Shown here: positions 42,067 to 53,821 of the stretch, one piece after another
Position numbering within the stretch: position 1 is the first letter of the stretch
Layout: every line of letters begins with the position of its first letter
Position numbers and translations under genes: made by a program
Notes under the pieces: generated by a model
Database searches by the model: none
What the model was told of the DNA's origin: nothing
Seen by the model: the letters and a program-made list of their open reading frames with translations, nothing else
Source: Falseniella ignava CCUG 37419
GTDB lineage: Bacteria; Bacillota; Bacilli; Lactobacillales; Aerococcaceae
Reading direction: 5' to 3'
Length of the DNA stretch: 64,000 nucleotides
NCBI RefSeq assembly: GCF_000301055.1
Contig: NZ_JH932300.1
Coordinates: 761,143-825,142, forward strand

Positions 42067-44397
42067 TTACCTCTCTTCAAAATAGTTCTTAATATCATTC
42101 ACCGTGCTGACATAAAGTAGCTCTTCACTTTGAATATAATCTTCAAATTGCTGATATGATCGTGTTTTAGTATAGTCTGTTTTGATATGTTGCTCAATCG
42201 GATTTAGTCGCAATTGTCCTGCCTCAATTCTAACAAACTGTAACTCAACAAACATAATAAAAATTTGTCGCACCTTAATAAGTGGAATTGACAATTGAAT
42301 AGCTATATCATTTAAATAATGATTATAGTCCATTTGAGGATACTGTAACATAAACCGATAAACTTTAGTTACTTCTTCTCTTTCAATAGGACCTGCCCAA
42401 TAATGTAAAGGATCTTGGGTACAGCCTAAATAAATCGCATTCCATGTTAGATCTTTAATGATGGTTGCCAAATCCTCAAGCCGTTCAGGGGATTCCATAA
42501 TCACCAATGGCACCGGATTCGTAAAGGATGCCATGACTTGATTTATATTAGAGTATAATGCAATTATGGCATCTTTTCGTATCTTAGCTTGAAATCGTTC
42601 TAAGACAGACTGCGATTGGAAAAGGTACACTGCTTCAGAGAGCTTTGCTAACATTGTTTCCGATTGTTTACTACGAGCATCGATCCAACGTGTTCCATCA
42701 CTCCCCAGATCTTCCAAGTTTAACTGCACTTGGGTTTGCCCATTCCATCGATTAATATTCAATGTTCCAATCGCACTCACTTCTTCATTAAGCTGAAACT
42801 GATCGAAAGATTCACCCTTAAAGAACCCGATGGCATTCAATTCATATTCAGCTTGCTCAAGTGTCAAACGAATATGTTGCTGATCTTGTCCAATACGACG
42901 CTTTGAATTAATTTGTACATGTTCGATACAAAAAATAGGTTTAGCATTATCCATCCCAAAGGGGGCCAATTGATTGACTTCTTCGATAAATTCTTGGTTG
43001 ATTCTTTCAATCGGTACCGTTAAATCAACTTTAATCGAATCGGGTTGATCAATAACGGATTGATATTTTGCAAAATGACTTTCCAACTCTGTTTTTAAAG
43101 TTTCATAGTTGGACTTTGTCAATGTCATCCCAACAGCTTGAGCATGGCCTCCAAAATGCTGCATTAGCGACTTAAAAGGGGTTAGATTATCAAAGAGATC
43201 AATCCCCTCGATACTTCGTCCACTTCCTTTATATATGGCTTTATCTGTTGATTCTTGAAAAAGTAGTGTAGGTCGATGGTACAGCCGAGCAATTTTTCCT
43301 GCTGAAATACCTAAAACACCACTCAACCAGTGAGGGCCACTCATCATAATAATCGGTGGGATTTTTGCAAGGCTCTCGAGTGTTTCTATCACTTCGGACT
43401 CGATTTGCTCGGTTAATGCCTTGCGCTGGTCGTTAATCGACTCAATTTTTTGACTTATTTCCTCGATCCGGACCGGATCGTACGTATGAAGTAACTCTAA
43501 ACCTTCTTGAGGGTCATCTATCCGACCTAATGCATTTAATTTTGGAGCGATGGAGAATGAGACGGTTTCTTCATCGAAATACTCAAAATTTTGAGGGCTT
43601 TGTTCAATTAATTTGATTAACCCTGGTCGTTCCGTGCGCCGAATTGCTTCGAGACCCATTTTGACAATCGTTCGGTTCTCATCAATCAAAGGTACCATAT
43701 CCGCGATTGTACCTAAGGCGGCTAACTCTAGAGCATCGGAAGGGACTTCTTCCAATAATGCACTTATAACCTTTAAGGCAACCCCTGCTCCACTTAATTC
43801 TTTAAAGGGATAATTTCCATCGGGATGCTTTGGGTGAATCACCGCGATTGCGGGCGGTAATTCTCCTTGAATCTCATGGTGATCAGTAATAATAACATCC
43901 ACTTGATGTTCTTTCATCTTTTGAACCGCACCGTGATCAATTACACCATTATCACAGGTAATAATTAAATTAAGTTGATGTTCATCAATGAGTCTTTCCC
44001 ATGTTTTGATATTGGGTCCATATCCATCTGTATATCGATTTGGCAAATGATAGAAGACATTGGCTCCTAGTGTCTGCAGTCCTTCATAGAGAATTAAAGT
44101 ACTAGTAATTCCGTCCACATCATAATCACCATAGATCAAAATTGCTTCTTGGTTCTCAATGGCTTGAGTAATCCGCTCGATTGCTAAATCAATTTGGTAC
44201 AACTGATTTGGATGGTGATATATTGGTTGAGGAGACACAATTTCTGCTTCAAATTGCTCAACTGTTTGAATACCACGCTGTATCGCTAGAGTAATAAATT
44301 CTTCTGAATAAGACGAATATCGTTCTTTGATTGCTGCAATTGTTGTTTGGTCCGGGGTTTCTGGCCATTGCCAGTCATATATCGAATGGGTTATCAC
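42067..44397 (-). CDS. recJ: Single-stranded-DNA-specific exonuclease RecJ
   Basis: RecJ degrades single-stranded DNA 5' to 3' in recombination and mismatch or base-excision repair. The 776-residue protein has the DHH-family motifs IYGDYDVDGITST near residue 85, LIITCDNGV and DVIITDHHEI near 165, and a DHHA1 motif MQHFGGHAQAVGM near residue 415. An OB-fold and the long C-terminal extension of Firmicute RecJ follow. Its start overlaps the rnz stop by 4 bp, so the two are translationally coupled. Confidence 0.96.
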   Translation of the reverse strand: MITHSIYDWQWPETPDQTTIAAIKERYSSYSEEFITLAIQRGIQTVEQFEAEIVSPQPIYHHPNQLYQIDLAIERITQAIENQEAILIYGDYDVDGITSTLILYEGLQTLGANVFYHLPNRYTDGYGPNIKTWERLIDEHQLNLIITCDNGVIDHGAVQKMKEHQVDVIITDHHEIQGELPPAIAVIHPKHPDGNYPFKELSGAGVALKVISALLEEVPSDALELAALGTIADMVPLIDENRTIVKMGLEAIRRTERPGLIKLIEQSPQNFEYFDEETVSFSIAPKLNALGRIDDPQEGLELLHTYDPVRIEEISQKIESINDQRKALTEQIESEVIETLESLAKIPPIIMMSGPHWLSGVLGISAGKIARLYHRPTLLFQESTDKAIYKGSGRSIEGIDLFDNLTPFKSLMQHFGGHAQAVGMTLTKSNYETLKTELESHFAKYQSVIDQPDSIKVDLTVPIERINQEFIEEVNQLAPFGMDNAKPIFCIEHVQINSKRRIGQDQQHIRLTLEQAEYELNAIGFFKGESFDQFQLNEEVSAIGTLNINRWNGQTQVQLNLEDLGSDGTRWIDARSKQSETMLAKLSEAVYLFQSQSVLERFQAKIRKDAIIALYSNINQVMASFTNPVPLVIMESPERLEDLATIIKDLTWNAIYLGCTQDPLHYWAGPIEREEVTKVYRFMLQYPQMDYNHYLNDIAIQLSIPLIKVRQIFIMFVELQFVRIEAGQLRLNPIEQHIKTDYTKTRSYQQFEDYIQSEELLYVSTVNDIKNYFEER

Positions 44398-45347
44398 ATC
44401 GAATCACCTGCTAAACCAGAAGCCATTGGAATATCAAATTCCTTTAAATCCGCTGCGATATACGTTTCCTGAAATACTTTTCGCGTTTCTGCTAATATTT
44501 CTCGGATGTCTTGGTTTGTATATCGAGGACTAATATGGTTGAGTAATAATAATTTTACATTAGCTTCTTTAGCAACTTGTGCAGCATGTATGTTGGTTGA
44601 ATGATAATACGCATAAGCCATCTGTCCCTCTTCCCCACTATGGGTTGCCTCATGGACTAAGACATCTGCATCCTTAGCCAGTATTCGACTATTATCACAC
44701 AATCGAGTATCCCCTAAAATCGTAATAATTTTTCCTTTTTGATCAGGTGCGATAAAATCTCGTCCATCTAATTGCGTACCATCTGCTAATGTGACTATTT
44801 CGCCACGCTTTAATTGGCCATAAATTGGCCCATTTGGAATCGAATATTTTGCTAATTGATCTATCAATAACTCACCAGGCTTATCAGGTTGCTCAATGCG
44901 ATATCCTAATGATAAGACACCATGCTGCAATGGCAAATACTTAACCAACCAGCCACTCGAAGTTGTCAGCTCTCCTCCCTTAGGATTTAATTCATCAATA
45001 TGAATTGGATAGGTTAAACGACTTTTCGTTAATCTAAGATTCGATTGAATATACTCCTTAATACCAGGAGGACCGTATATATTTAACGATGTTTCTCCAC
45101 CTTGAAAGGATCGACTGCTTAATAAGCCTGGGAGCCCAAAAATATGATCTCCATGCATATGTGTAATAAAAATATTCGCTATTTTTTTGGGGCGAATGGT
45201 CGTATGTAATATTTGGTGTTGAGTTGCTTCACCACAATCAAACAACCAAACTTCATTAATTTCATCATGGAGACGCAAGGCTAAAGAACTCACATTTCTA
45301 AATTTACTAGGAATGCCAGCTCCTGTCCCTAAAAATTGTATCTCCAT
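44394..45347 (-). CDS. rnz: Ribonuclease Z
   Basis: RNase Z trims the 3' ends of tRNA precursors. The 317-residue protein starts MEIQFLGTGAGIPSK and has the zinc motif FITHMHGDHIFGLPG near residue 62. Further metal ligands lie in ILGDTRLCDNSR, HEATHSGEEG and LLNHISPRY, and the PxKxRN block near residue 13 reads PSKFRNV. These match the long family architecture. It forms an operon with recJ and apt. Confidence 0.96.
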   Translation of the reverse strand: MEIQFLGTGAGIPSKFRNVSSLALRLHDEINEVWLFDCGEATQHQILHTTIRPKKIANIFITHMHGDHIFGLPGLLSSRSFQGGETSLNIYGPPGIKEYIQSNLRLTKSRLTYPIHIDELNPKGGELTTSSGWLVKYLPLQHGVLSLGYRIEQPDKPGELLIDQLAKYSIPNGPIYGQLKRGEIVTLADGTQLDGRDFIAPDQKGKIITILGDTRLCDNSRILAKDADVLVHEATHSGEEGQMAYAYYHSTNIHAAQVAKEANVKLLLLNHISPRYTNQDIREILAETRKVFQETYIAADLKEFDIPMASGLAGDSM

Positions 45348-45371
45348 TTATTCACCTACTTTCGTCCATCA

Positions 45372-47216
45372 TTACCTCTGTCTAAATAATTCACTTGCAA
45401 TATACTTCGCAAATTCTTGGGAGCCTTCTTCGGTTAAATGACCAAAATCATCCTCGTTCCATGACTGATGATTTTGAGAATAACTTGCCCAATCAATGAC
45501 ATGAACATTGCCAAATCGTTCTGCCGCCGAGTAAATCTCTCTGTTCGCATCCGCTACCCATGAACGATCCGCAGTAGCTGTTACAAAGAAAATATCATGA
45601 TTTTGACCGATTGCATTAATATAATCATTAATTTGACCTGGTGTGAAAGTCCCATTATTGCCAAGTGTGGTTACCACTGTCGGTTTCATTAGATTTTGAT
45701 TATTTAATGAATGAATCGTACTTACACTATTATAGAGTTGACGACCGACTTCTCCGTTAATGACCGACTTTGGAAAGACTTGGCGCACCTCATCCGCAGC
45801 CGCTAGTAAAACAGAATCTCCAATAAAAGTTACTTCAAGCCCATTAGCATATAATAATTCTTGCTGATCGAGACCTTCAATATTATTTACAATTTTAGTT
45901 GAGTCTGTATTTTCATTTTGTGTTTCTTCAATAAGTTTTTTGTTTTTCTCAATTACAGATTGAATATTATTCGCCGTATCTCCTTTGGTTTCAGGTGCAG
46001 CAATAATCCCCGCAAAACCCAGTATGGCTATTAATGCATAACTTGCGGTAAAAATCTTAATGGATTTTAATTTATGCGGATGATTTTTCAAAAACTTAAA
46101 TTGGAATATACTCTTACGAATATTAAAATCTTGTCCTAACGGTAATGACACTCGTTGTAGTTCAAAGAATTGATAATTGATTTCAGCTAAAATCATCAAA
46201 ATAATAAATTGACAGGCCATATTCATTCCAAATGACAGGTTCAAAGGCCGGATAAAACGAGCAATAATTAAATATACAGGATAGAACCATAAATAATATG
46301 AATAGCTTCGCTGACCTAAAAAGGTAAAGATTTTTAAACTTAAAACTTTATGCCAAAATGTATCCGAATGGATTGTTGCAATTAGGAATAATCCTGCCAC
46401 TATCGTGTAGAGCGTCATTCCAAACCGATAAGCAAAAGGTTGCGTTCCATACATAAATTTCATCATAATAATCATCAAAATCAGGCAGACTGTTCCAACA
46501 CTATTAAGAATCAATTTTGCTTGGCGTTGCAATGGCTTTGGATTTAGTTGGATTGGGAACAATAGACCAATTGCTGCCCCAAAAGTATAAGCCGATGCAC
46601 GAGTTAACACACTATAATATACTCCCGTTGGATCCATGCCATCCTGGTAGCGAAACGCCATGTATCCAGCAGAAACAGCAGACACAATTAACAACATATT
46701 CGTTGCATACGATGGTTTTCTATGCCATGAATAAAATAAGAAGAAAAGAACTGGCGTTAGTAAAATTAACTGCGCTAAAATTCCAACATACCACAAGTGC
46801 GTAAATGGACTTGGATTAGCTGCCTGAACAAAATAGGATTGTTCGTTAAAAATTTGATAATAATTATTTACAAATAGTAATGAAGATAACGCCATATTCC
46901 TTAAATTGAACATAAAATCTCTCGCAAACAATAGGATGATTGTTCCCGTGGAAAGAATCATTGCCAACATCGGAAAGAATAATCGTTCAAAGCGTCGGCG
47001 ATAAAAATGCAAAGCTGACAATGGTCGATGTTGCAGATCGCGAACATAAAAGTACCTAAAGTTAAAGAACCCTGCGACTAGTAAGAAAAAGTTAACCGCT
47101 AAATAGCCTCCAGGTAAAAGATGTTGATAGAAGTAATATAAAATAATCGCAATGATTGAAAAACCCTTATAGCCATCAAAAATGGCCAAACGCTGCTTAG
47201 TTTGATTGTTTCCCAT
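45372..47216 (-). CDS. oatA: OatA-like peptidoglycan O-acetyltransferase (acyltransferase_3 plus SGNH domain)
   Basis: The 614-residue protein should move acetyl groups across the membrane and onto N-acetylmuramic acid, which protects against lysozyme. The N-terminal part (to about 410) is a multi-spanning acyltransferase_3 domain beginning RLAIFDGYKGFSIIAIILYY. After a last membrane segment comes a Ser/Asn-rich linker and an extracytoplasmic SGNH hydrolase domain with VTFIGDSVLLAA (catalytic Ser near 484) and a C-terminal D-x2-H in NEDDFGHLTEEG. The preceding GGTGAT site suits the ATG. It lies between obg and rnz. Confidence 0.9.
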   Translation of the reverse strand: MGNNQTKQRLAIFDGYKGFSIIAIILYYFYQHLLPGGYLAVNFFLLVAGFFNFRYFYVRDLQHRPLSALHFYRRRFERLFFPMLAMILSTGTIILLFARDFMFNLRNMALSSLLFVNNYYQIFNEQSYFVQAANPSPFTHLWYVGILAQLILLTPVLFFLFYSWHRKPSYATNMLLIVSAVSAGYMAFRYQDGMDPTGVYYSVLTRASAYTFGAAIGLLFPIQLNPKPLQRQAKLILNSVGTVCLILMIIMMKFMYGTQPFAYRFGMTLYTIVAGLFLIATIHSDTFWHKVLSLKIFTFLGQRSYSYYLWFYPVYLIIARFIRPLNLSFGMNMACQFIILMILAEINYQFFELQRVSLPLGQDFNIRKSIFQFKFLKNHPHKLKSIKIFTASYALIAILGFAGIIAAPETKGDTANNIQSVIEKNKKLIEETQNENTDSTKIVNNIEGLDQQELLYANGLEVTFIGDSVLLAAADEVRQVFPKSVINGEVGRQLYNSVSTIHSLNNQNLMKPTVVTTLGNNGTFTPGQINDYINAIGQNHDIFFVTATADRSWVADANREIYSAAERFGNVHVIDWASYSQNHQSWNEDDFGHLTEEGSQEFAKYIASELFRQR

Positions 47217-47224
47217 AATATCAC

Positions 47225-48547
<1,323 letters not shown>

Positions 48548-48554
48548 TTAATGA

Positions 48555-50597
48555 TTAAAATTTATAAATAATTAATCTCGGATCCATTTCTTGACGAATA
48601 TATTTTGATAAACGAGCCATCGTATTCATACGATTGATTCGAATTGTTTCGTCTTCATGGTTTACTAAATTCTCTTCAAAATATTCTTTAATTGGCTTAA
48701 CTAAATCTACCCACTGTTGGATGGAATCTTCTGATTGTAATTGAGAAACTTTTTGAATTAAAATTTCTTCCGAATTACTCTGAGATAAGTCTGATTGAAT
48801 GGAAATTTCACTTTCCTCTTTATCGCCAGCAATATTCATCACTCGGCTAAGTGCTTCAATCATAGACTGAAACAGTTCAGGCTGCTCTTGTTTAAGTTGT
48901 TGAAGTTTTAGTGCAAAATGAATTTGACGATACGGATTCAGTTGATGAGCATGCGCAACGCCATCAATAATATCGTAATCGACTTGCAGATTTTGTAAGT
49001 GTTTTTCTAAGCGCGCACGAATAAATTCAACAATTTTTTTCTTTAAGTCTGATTGGGTAAGTGACGTATCCATAGCATGTATAATACGATCCATCGCATC
49101 AAGATTCAATGACCATTGATTTGCTACTAATATTTCAACCATCCCAATAGCTTGTCGACGAAGTCCATAAGGGTCACTTGATCCAGATGGAATAATACCT
49201 ACGTTGAAGTATTGAATTAATGTATCAATCTTATCAGCCAATGCTAGAACGGAACCTGCAATTGATTTAGGCAATGCGCCACCACTTTGATTTGGTAAAT
49301 ATTGCTCTGAAATTGCTTGGGCGATCGATGATTCAATACCGAATTTCTCAGCATAGACGCCACCGATAATTCCTTGGAGCTCGCTTAATTCATCGACCAT
49401 CAACGTCGCAAGGTCAAATTTATAAATTTTAGCAGCGTGTAGTGCTGACTCCACATCTGCAGCTTCTAAATTCAATGGCCGAACTAATTGCTCGATAATT
49501 TTGATCACACGTTTTTGTTTTGCAGCCAATGTATCTAATTGGTAGTGTTCTTTAATATGACTTAATTTTTCCACAAAATAATCTACTGAATGCTTCATAT
49601 CCTCACGATAGAAGAATAGCGCATCATCCAATCTAGCACGCAATACTTTCTCATTACCATGAACGACATTTTCAAGATGATCTGCATTGCCGTTACGTAC
49701 ACTAATAAAGTAAGGTAGGAGTTCATCCGTTGCCTTATCTAATACATAGAAATAACGTTGATGTTCCTTCATGGTCGTAGTTAAGACAACCGGAGGCAAT
49801 TCAAGGAATTCCGGTTCAAAAGTCCCACAAAATGCGGTAGGCCATTCAATCAAGTTATTCACTTCTTCAAGTAGTGATGCATCCATTGGAACAATCCAAT
49901 GGTTTTCATTCGCAAGCTTCGCGATTTGCTCGCGAATTGTATTTTCACGCTCTTGTACATCTGCTATAACGTATTGCTCACGTAACGTATCGAGATACGC
50001 ATTCGGATGTGATAGAAATACCCGTTCTCCAAGGAAACGATGTCCTTCAGTATAACGATCTGCGGTTAAGTACAAGTATTCAATCGGAATGACTTGATCG
50101 TCATATAAAGAGACAATCCAATGTAGCGGACGAATGAAAGCTTTTTTCTCCATTCCCCAAGTCATGCTGACTGGGAAAACTAATTTATCAAAAACTTGAC
50201 TAATATTTTGAATAACCTCTTCAGCTGGAACTCCGGCCTCAAACTTATTAACGAAGATATAATCTTCTCCCTTAATCGATTGAATTTCAATATCATCTGT
50301 CGTCGCACCTTGACCACGAACAAAACCCTCTGCCGCTTTTGTCCATTGTTTTTGGTCATTTTGAGCAATTCTTAAAGCGGGGCCTTTAACAAGTTCTTGA
50401 TGATCCGTTTGTTTTTCTGCTAGACCATGCACAATCACTGCAAGGCGGCGTGGTGTTGAATAGCGCGATACCGAATCGAACGATAAACGTTGCGCTTTAA
50501 AATAATCGTTCACTAATTGAGCCAATTGTTGACTCAAATCATCAATAAATCGTGAAGGAATTTCTTCTAAACCTAATTCTAATAGATATTCTGCCAT
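48555..50597 (-). CDS. glyS: Glycyl-tRNA synthetase beta subunit
   Basis: The 680-residue beta subunit of the alpha2-beta2 glycyl-tRNA synthetase binds tRNA-Gly. It starts MAEYLLELGLEEIPSRFIDD and contains FVRGQGAT near residue 90, the HD-like core DALFFYREDMKHS and the GSSDPYGLRRQAIGMVEIL segment near residue 480. A C-terminal anticodon-binding DALR domain completes it. It starts directly after the glyQ stop (adjacent codons), so the two subunits are made in step under the upstream T-box. Confidence 0.97.
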   Translation of the reverse strand: MAEYLLELGLEEIPSRFIDDLSQQLAQLVNDYFKAQRLSFDSVSRYSTPRRLAVIVHGLAEKQTDHQELVKGPALRIAQNDQKQWTKAAEGFVRGQGATTDDIEIQSIKGEDYIFVNKFEAGVPAEEVIQNISQVFDKLVFPVSMTWGMEKKAFIRPLHWIVSLYDDQVIPIEYLYLTADRYTEGHRFLGERVFLSHPNAYLDTLREQYVIADVQERENTIREQIAKLANENHWIVPMDASLLEEVNNLIEWPTAFCGTFEPEFLELPPVVLTTTMKEHQRYFYVLDKATDELLPYFISVRNGNADHLENVVHGNEKVLRARLDDALFFYREDMKHSVDYFVEKLSHIKEHYQLDTLAAKQKRVIKIIEQLVRPLNLEAADVESALHAAKIYKFDLATLMVDELSELQGIIGGVYAEKFGIESSIAQAISEQYLPNQSGGALPKSIAGSVLALADKIDTLIQYFNVGIIPSGSSDPYGLRRQAIGMVEILVANQWSLNLDAMDRIIHAMDTSLTQSDLKKKIVEFIRARLEKHLQNLQVDYDIIDGVAHAHQLNPYRQIHFALKLQQLKQEQPELFQSMIEALSRVMNIAGDKEESEISIQSDLSQSNSEEILIQKVSQLQSEDSIQQWVDLVKPIKEYFEENLVNHEDETIRINRMNTMARLSKYIRQEMDPRLIIYKF

Positions 50598-51500
50598 TTA
50601 TTTTGACGCTCCTTCCGTAGGGGATTCTTCATTTAAAAGCGGGAACCCTAATTTCTCACGCTCGGCAATAAATTGTTGTGCGATTTCACGTGCCATTTTA
50701 CGAACTCGTGCGAGATATCCAGCACGATCTGACACTGATATATAACCTCGTGCATCTAACAAGTTAAAAGTATGACTGCATTTTAAAACATAATCATAAG
50801 CTGGATGAATCAAGCCTAATTCAATTAAGCGCAATGCTTCTTGTTCATACTGAGTAAAGAGTGAATACAACATCTCACCGTTACTTTCTTCAAAGGAATA
50901 AATCGAGTGCTCACGTTCAGGTTGTTGAAAGATATCACCGTATTTTACACCTGGAGCCCAGGGTAATTCATAAACATTATCCACATTGAGTAAATACATC
51001 GCTAGTCGCTCAATACCATAGGTAATCTCGCTCGTTACAGGATAACATCGTTGACCACCCACAGTTTGGAAATAAGTAAATTGTGTAACTTCCATCCCAT
51101 CAATCCACACTTCCCATCCTAAACCAGAACATCCAAGTGAAGGATTCTCCCAGTTATCTTCAACAAAGCGGATATCATGTTCTAAGGGATTGATTCCAAG
51201 CTGTTCAATACTCGCCAAATACAATTCTTGAATATTAATTGGGGACGGCTTCATTACCACTTGAAATTGATGATGTTGATAGAGACGATTCGGATTCTCA
51301 CCATAACGGCCATCAGCAGGACGTCTCGATGGTTCAACGTAGGCAGCATTCCAAGGCTCTGGGCCAAGTGAACGAATAAAGGTATAAGGACTCATTGTCC
51401 CCGCCCCTTTCTCACTGTCATAGCTTTGCAAAATCAAACATCCTTGCTCAGACCAAAAATTTTGTAACGTTAAAATCATTTCTTGGACAGAATTAACCAT
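50598..51500 (-). CDS. glyQ: Glycyl-tRNA synthetase alpha subunit
   Basis: The 300-residue catalytic subunit activates glycine. Landmarks are [20 protein letters not shown] near residue 14, [20 protein letters not shown] and the [20 protein letters not shown] block near residue 113. Length is standard. The start follows GGAGGAAAAG. It is first in glyQ-glyS and is preceded by a glycine T-box leader and a promoter. Confidence 0.97.
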   Translation of the reverse strand: MVNSVQEMILTLQNFWSEQGCLILQSYDSEKGAGTMSPYTFIRSLGPEPWNAAYVEPSRRPADGRYGENPNRLYQHHQFQVVMKPSPINIQELYLASIEQLGINPLEHDIRFVEDNWENPSLGCSGLGWEVWIDGMEVTQFTYFQTVGGQRCYPVTSEITYGIERLAMYLLNVDNVYELPWAPGVKYGDIFQQPEREHSIYSFEESNGEMLYSLFTQYEQEALRLIELGLIHPAYDYVLKCSHTFNLLDARGYISVSDRAGYLARVRKMAREIAQQFIAEREKLGFPLLNEESPTEGASK

Positions 51501-51522
51501 GCTTTTCCTCCTCCATAAATAT

Positions 51523-51702
51523 AAAAAGCGTCCCTATGATTATTAAATAATCATAGGGACGAATTAACTTCGCGGTTCCACCCTAATTCAGATCACGATC
51601 TGCACTTTAAAGTATATTTATATAAGTTTTGACGAGCTGCCATCGATTCAATCTAGCTCTCACTGTCCTAGATTCGCTTCATTATCTTCATTCAATGCTC
51701 TA
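51523..51702 (-). promoter_or_regulatory. Glycine T-box leader of glyQS
   Basis: On the minus strand the conserved T-box AGGGTGGAACCGCG is at 51571-51584. It is followed by a 15-bp terminator stem (51530-51544 with 51546-51560) and a T-run. In stem I the helix GAGC/GCTC encloses a specifier loop with GGC followed by the usual A (codon at 51639-51641), a glycine codon. A short distal helix AATCTAG/CTAGATT lies above it. The stem-I layout was derived by hand from the sequence. Confidence 0.9.
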
Positions 51703-51707
51703 ACCAA

Positions 51708-51736
51708 ATTTTATACATAATTCACTCGTTAGTCAA
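51708..51736 (-). promoter_or_regulatory. glyQS promoter
   Basis: TTGACT (51731-51736) and TAAAAT (51708-51713) are 17 bp apart on the minus strand, just upstream of the T-box leader and beside the recO end. Confidence 0.75.
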
Positions 51737-51750
51737 TGCTAATCAACGGT

Positions 51751-52500
51751 TTACGTTAAATATTTTTGTAGTTTATCTAGATAAGATTTACTCTTCAATC
51801 GAATACCTACATACTCCTGGTAAAGTGCACTCATAAAATCGCGTAACATTTTCAATGTCTCATCAGAGACATCAATCGATCGAATTTGCTTTAACTTTGC
51901 TTTTGACAGTACTTGTAGCAAATACACCACTTTCGGTGAAAGTAGCCAACGCATTTCATCGAGATGGGCATGGTCCGAACAGAGCATCCCATTAAGTCTC
52001 ATACTGAAATCCATCTCGTAATGTGGTTTATGGCAAACGACACAATGATGAAAATCGAAGTGCACCCCAAAATATGGCAGTAAAAACAACTCAACATAGG
52101 TTGCTATCACCGGATACATGGTCGACTTCACCATCAATTCAAGTGCATCTTGCAACAAAGCAAAGAGTTCCGGATGATTTTCTCGGTCATTGATTGACGC
52201 ATCAATTAATTGCGCAAGATAGATACCGTATGCATGCTTTTCAATATCTTCATGAATTGGTCGGTAAAAATTTAGTGTCCGAGCTTCTTGCAGAAAAGAC
52301 ATCCCTTCTTGATTGATGGTTCCCCAATAATCATTATACGTGAGGGGAATCAATTGACTCTTTAAAGTATGCGTCGCTTGATTAAAACCGCGAACAAAGA
52401 ACATCTGGGTCCCTTGATCTTCCGTAAAAATCTTAACCAAGCCATCTTTTTCACGGTAAGGTCGCGTAAATAAAACAATCCCCTTAAAATTTGTTCTCAT
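51751..52500 (-). CDS. recO: DNA repair protein RecO
   Basis: RecO helps load RecA at gaps and anneals single strands, with RecF and RecR. The 249-residue protein has an N-terminal OB fold (about 1-80, KGIVLFTRPYREKDGLVKIF). The helical C-terminal part includes a zinc site formed by CVVCHK near residue 150 and a later LCSDH; a fourth ligand is probably histidine. Length is normal. It follows era in the conserved ybeY-dgkA-era-recO order. Confidence 0.94.
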   Translation of the reverse strand: MRTNFKGIVLFTRPYREKDGLVKIFTEDQGTQMFFVRGFNQATHTLKSQLIPLTYNDYWGTINQEGMSFLQEARTLNFYRPIHEDIEKHAYGIYLAQLIDASINDRENHPELFALLQDALELMVKSTMYPVIATYVELFLLPYFGVHFDFHHCVVCHKPHYEMDFSMRLNGMLCSDHAHLDEMRWLLSPKVVYLLQVLSKAKLKQIRSIDVSDETLKMLRDFMSALYQEYVGIRLKSKSYLDKLQKYLT

Positions 52501-52515
52501 GATGAACTTAATCCA

Positions 52516-53421
52516 TTAATATTCATCCGGACGATAGCCGTATTCATTTAAGAAATGACGACGATCACGCCAACTATTTTGAACTTTTACCCAAATTTCA
52601 AGGTAAGCTTTCGAACCGAGTAAGACTTCGATATCTTTTTCGGCTCGTTTGCGAATATTGCGAATCATCTTACCTTGACTGCCAATAATGATTCCTTTTT
52701 GTGATTTACGTTCAACAATGATCACAGCCTGTATTTCAACCGATTGATCTTCCACATCGCGATGCATCGATTCCACTTGAACTGCCACTGAATGTGGAAT
52801 TTCCTCGCGAGTTAAATGGAGTACTTTCTCACGAATTAACTCTTGAACAATAAAGTACTCCGGATGATCGACCACTTGGTCAGCGGGATAGTATTGAGGA
52901 CCTGTTGGCAAGATAGACATAATTTTATCTAAAAGAATATCGGTATTGTAGCCTTCAGTTGCACTGATTGGAATAACCTCATCGAATTCATACTCATCGG
53001 TATAAGTTTTAATAATATCAAAAATTTCACTTTGATCAATTAAATCCACTTTATTAATCACTAAAAATTTAGGGATATCTAGTAATTTAACATGATCAAG
53101 TACTACCCGGTCTCCGGGTCCAATGGGTTCTGTAGCATTAACGACCACTAAAACACCATCCACACCTCGGGTAGACTTTAACGCCGTCTGAACCATAAAG
53201 TCACCTAAGGCGTGTTTTGGCTTATGAATACCAGGTGTATCAATAAAGATAATTTGACCTTCTTCATTCGTTAAGACACCTTGAATTCGATTACGAGTCG
53301 TTTGTGGCTTATCCGACATAATTGCAATCTTTTGGCCTACAAATCGATTAATTAACGTTGATTTTCCAACATTCGGTCGTCCAATAATCGAAATAAAACC
53401 AGATTTAAAATTTGTGTTCAA
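52516..53421 (-). CDS. era: GTPase Era
   Basis: Era binds 16S rRNA near its 3' end and GTP during small-subunit assembly. The 301-residue protein has G1 GRPNVGKSTL near residue 14, G3 DTPGIHKPKHALG near 60, G4 NKVDL near 122 and SATEG. The C-terminal KH domain has the RNA-binding loop IIGSQGKMIRNI near residue 245. Length is standard, and it lies between dgkA and recO. Confidence 0.97.
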   Translation of the reverse strand: MNTNFKSGFISIIGRPNVGKSTLINRFVGQKIAIMSDKPQTTRNRIQGVLTNEEGQIIFIDTPGIHKPKHALGDFMVQTALKSTRGVDGVLVVVNATEPIGPGDRVVLDHVKLLDIPKFLVINKVDLIDQSEIFDIIKTYTDEYEFDEVIPISATEGYNTDILLDKIMSILPTGPQYYPADQVVDHPEYFIVQELIREKVLHLTREEIPHSVAVQVESMHRDVEDQSVEIQAVIIVERKSQKGIIIGSQGKMIRNIRKRAEKDIEVLLGSKAYLEIWVKVQNSWRDRRHFLNEYGYRPDEY

Positions 53422-53434
53422 TATATCACCTCGT

Positions 53435-53821
53435 TCAATTTAAAAGATAAGGATAAAAAATTAGTACGCCAATTATCACTGTGACGATGGATGCTAACAA
53501 AACTGCCCCGGCACTAGCATCTTTGGCCCATTTAGCCAATTCATGATAATGATAATCCGATGCCAGGTCAACAGTCCGTTCAATCGCAAAATTTATCAAT
53601 TCCAATGCTAAGACTAGCCCAACACACAGTATGATAATTATCCACTCAATACGTTGAATTTGAAAGTAAGCGCTCAATAGAATTGTACATAGTCCAAAAG
53701 CTAATTGTATCTTGAAATTCCGCTCTTTTAATATTGGGCCTGTAATCCCCTGAAGTGCACAACGAAAAGATTGGTATAACTTAATTTGCTGCTTGGCCTT
53801 TGAATTATCGTTCAAGTCCAT
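53435..53821 (-). CDS. dgkA: Undecaprenol / diacylglycerol kinase
   Basis: The 128-residue membrane enzyme phosphorylates undecaprenol (in Gram-positives) or diacylglycerol. It has three hydrophobic helices and the family signature ALELINFAIERTVDLASDYH near residue 76, with KWAKDASAGAVLLAS following, whose acidic residues bind the metal. Its start lies 17 bp inside the end of ybeY with a distant AGGAGG, so translation is probably coupled to ybeY. A proposed substrate of undecaprenol is family knowledge. Confidence 0.93.
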   Translation of the reverse strand: MDLNDNSKAKQQIKLYQSFRCALQGITGPILKERNFKIQLAFGLCTILLSAYFQIQRIEWIIIILCVGLVLALELINFAIERTVDLASDYHYHELAKWAKDASAGAVLLASIVTVIIGVLIFYPYLLN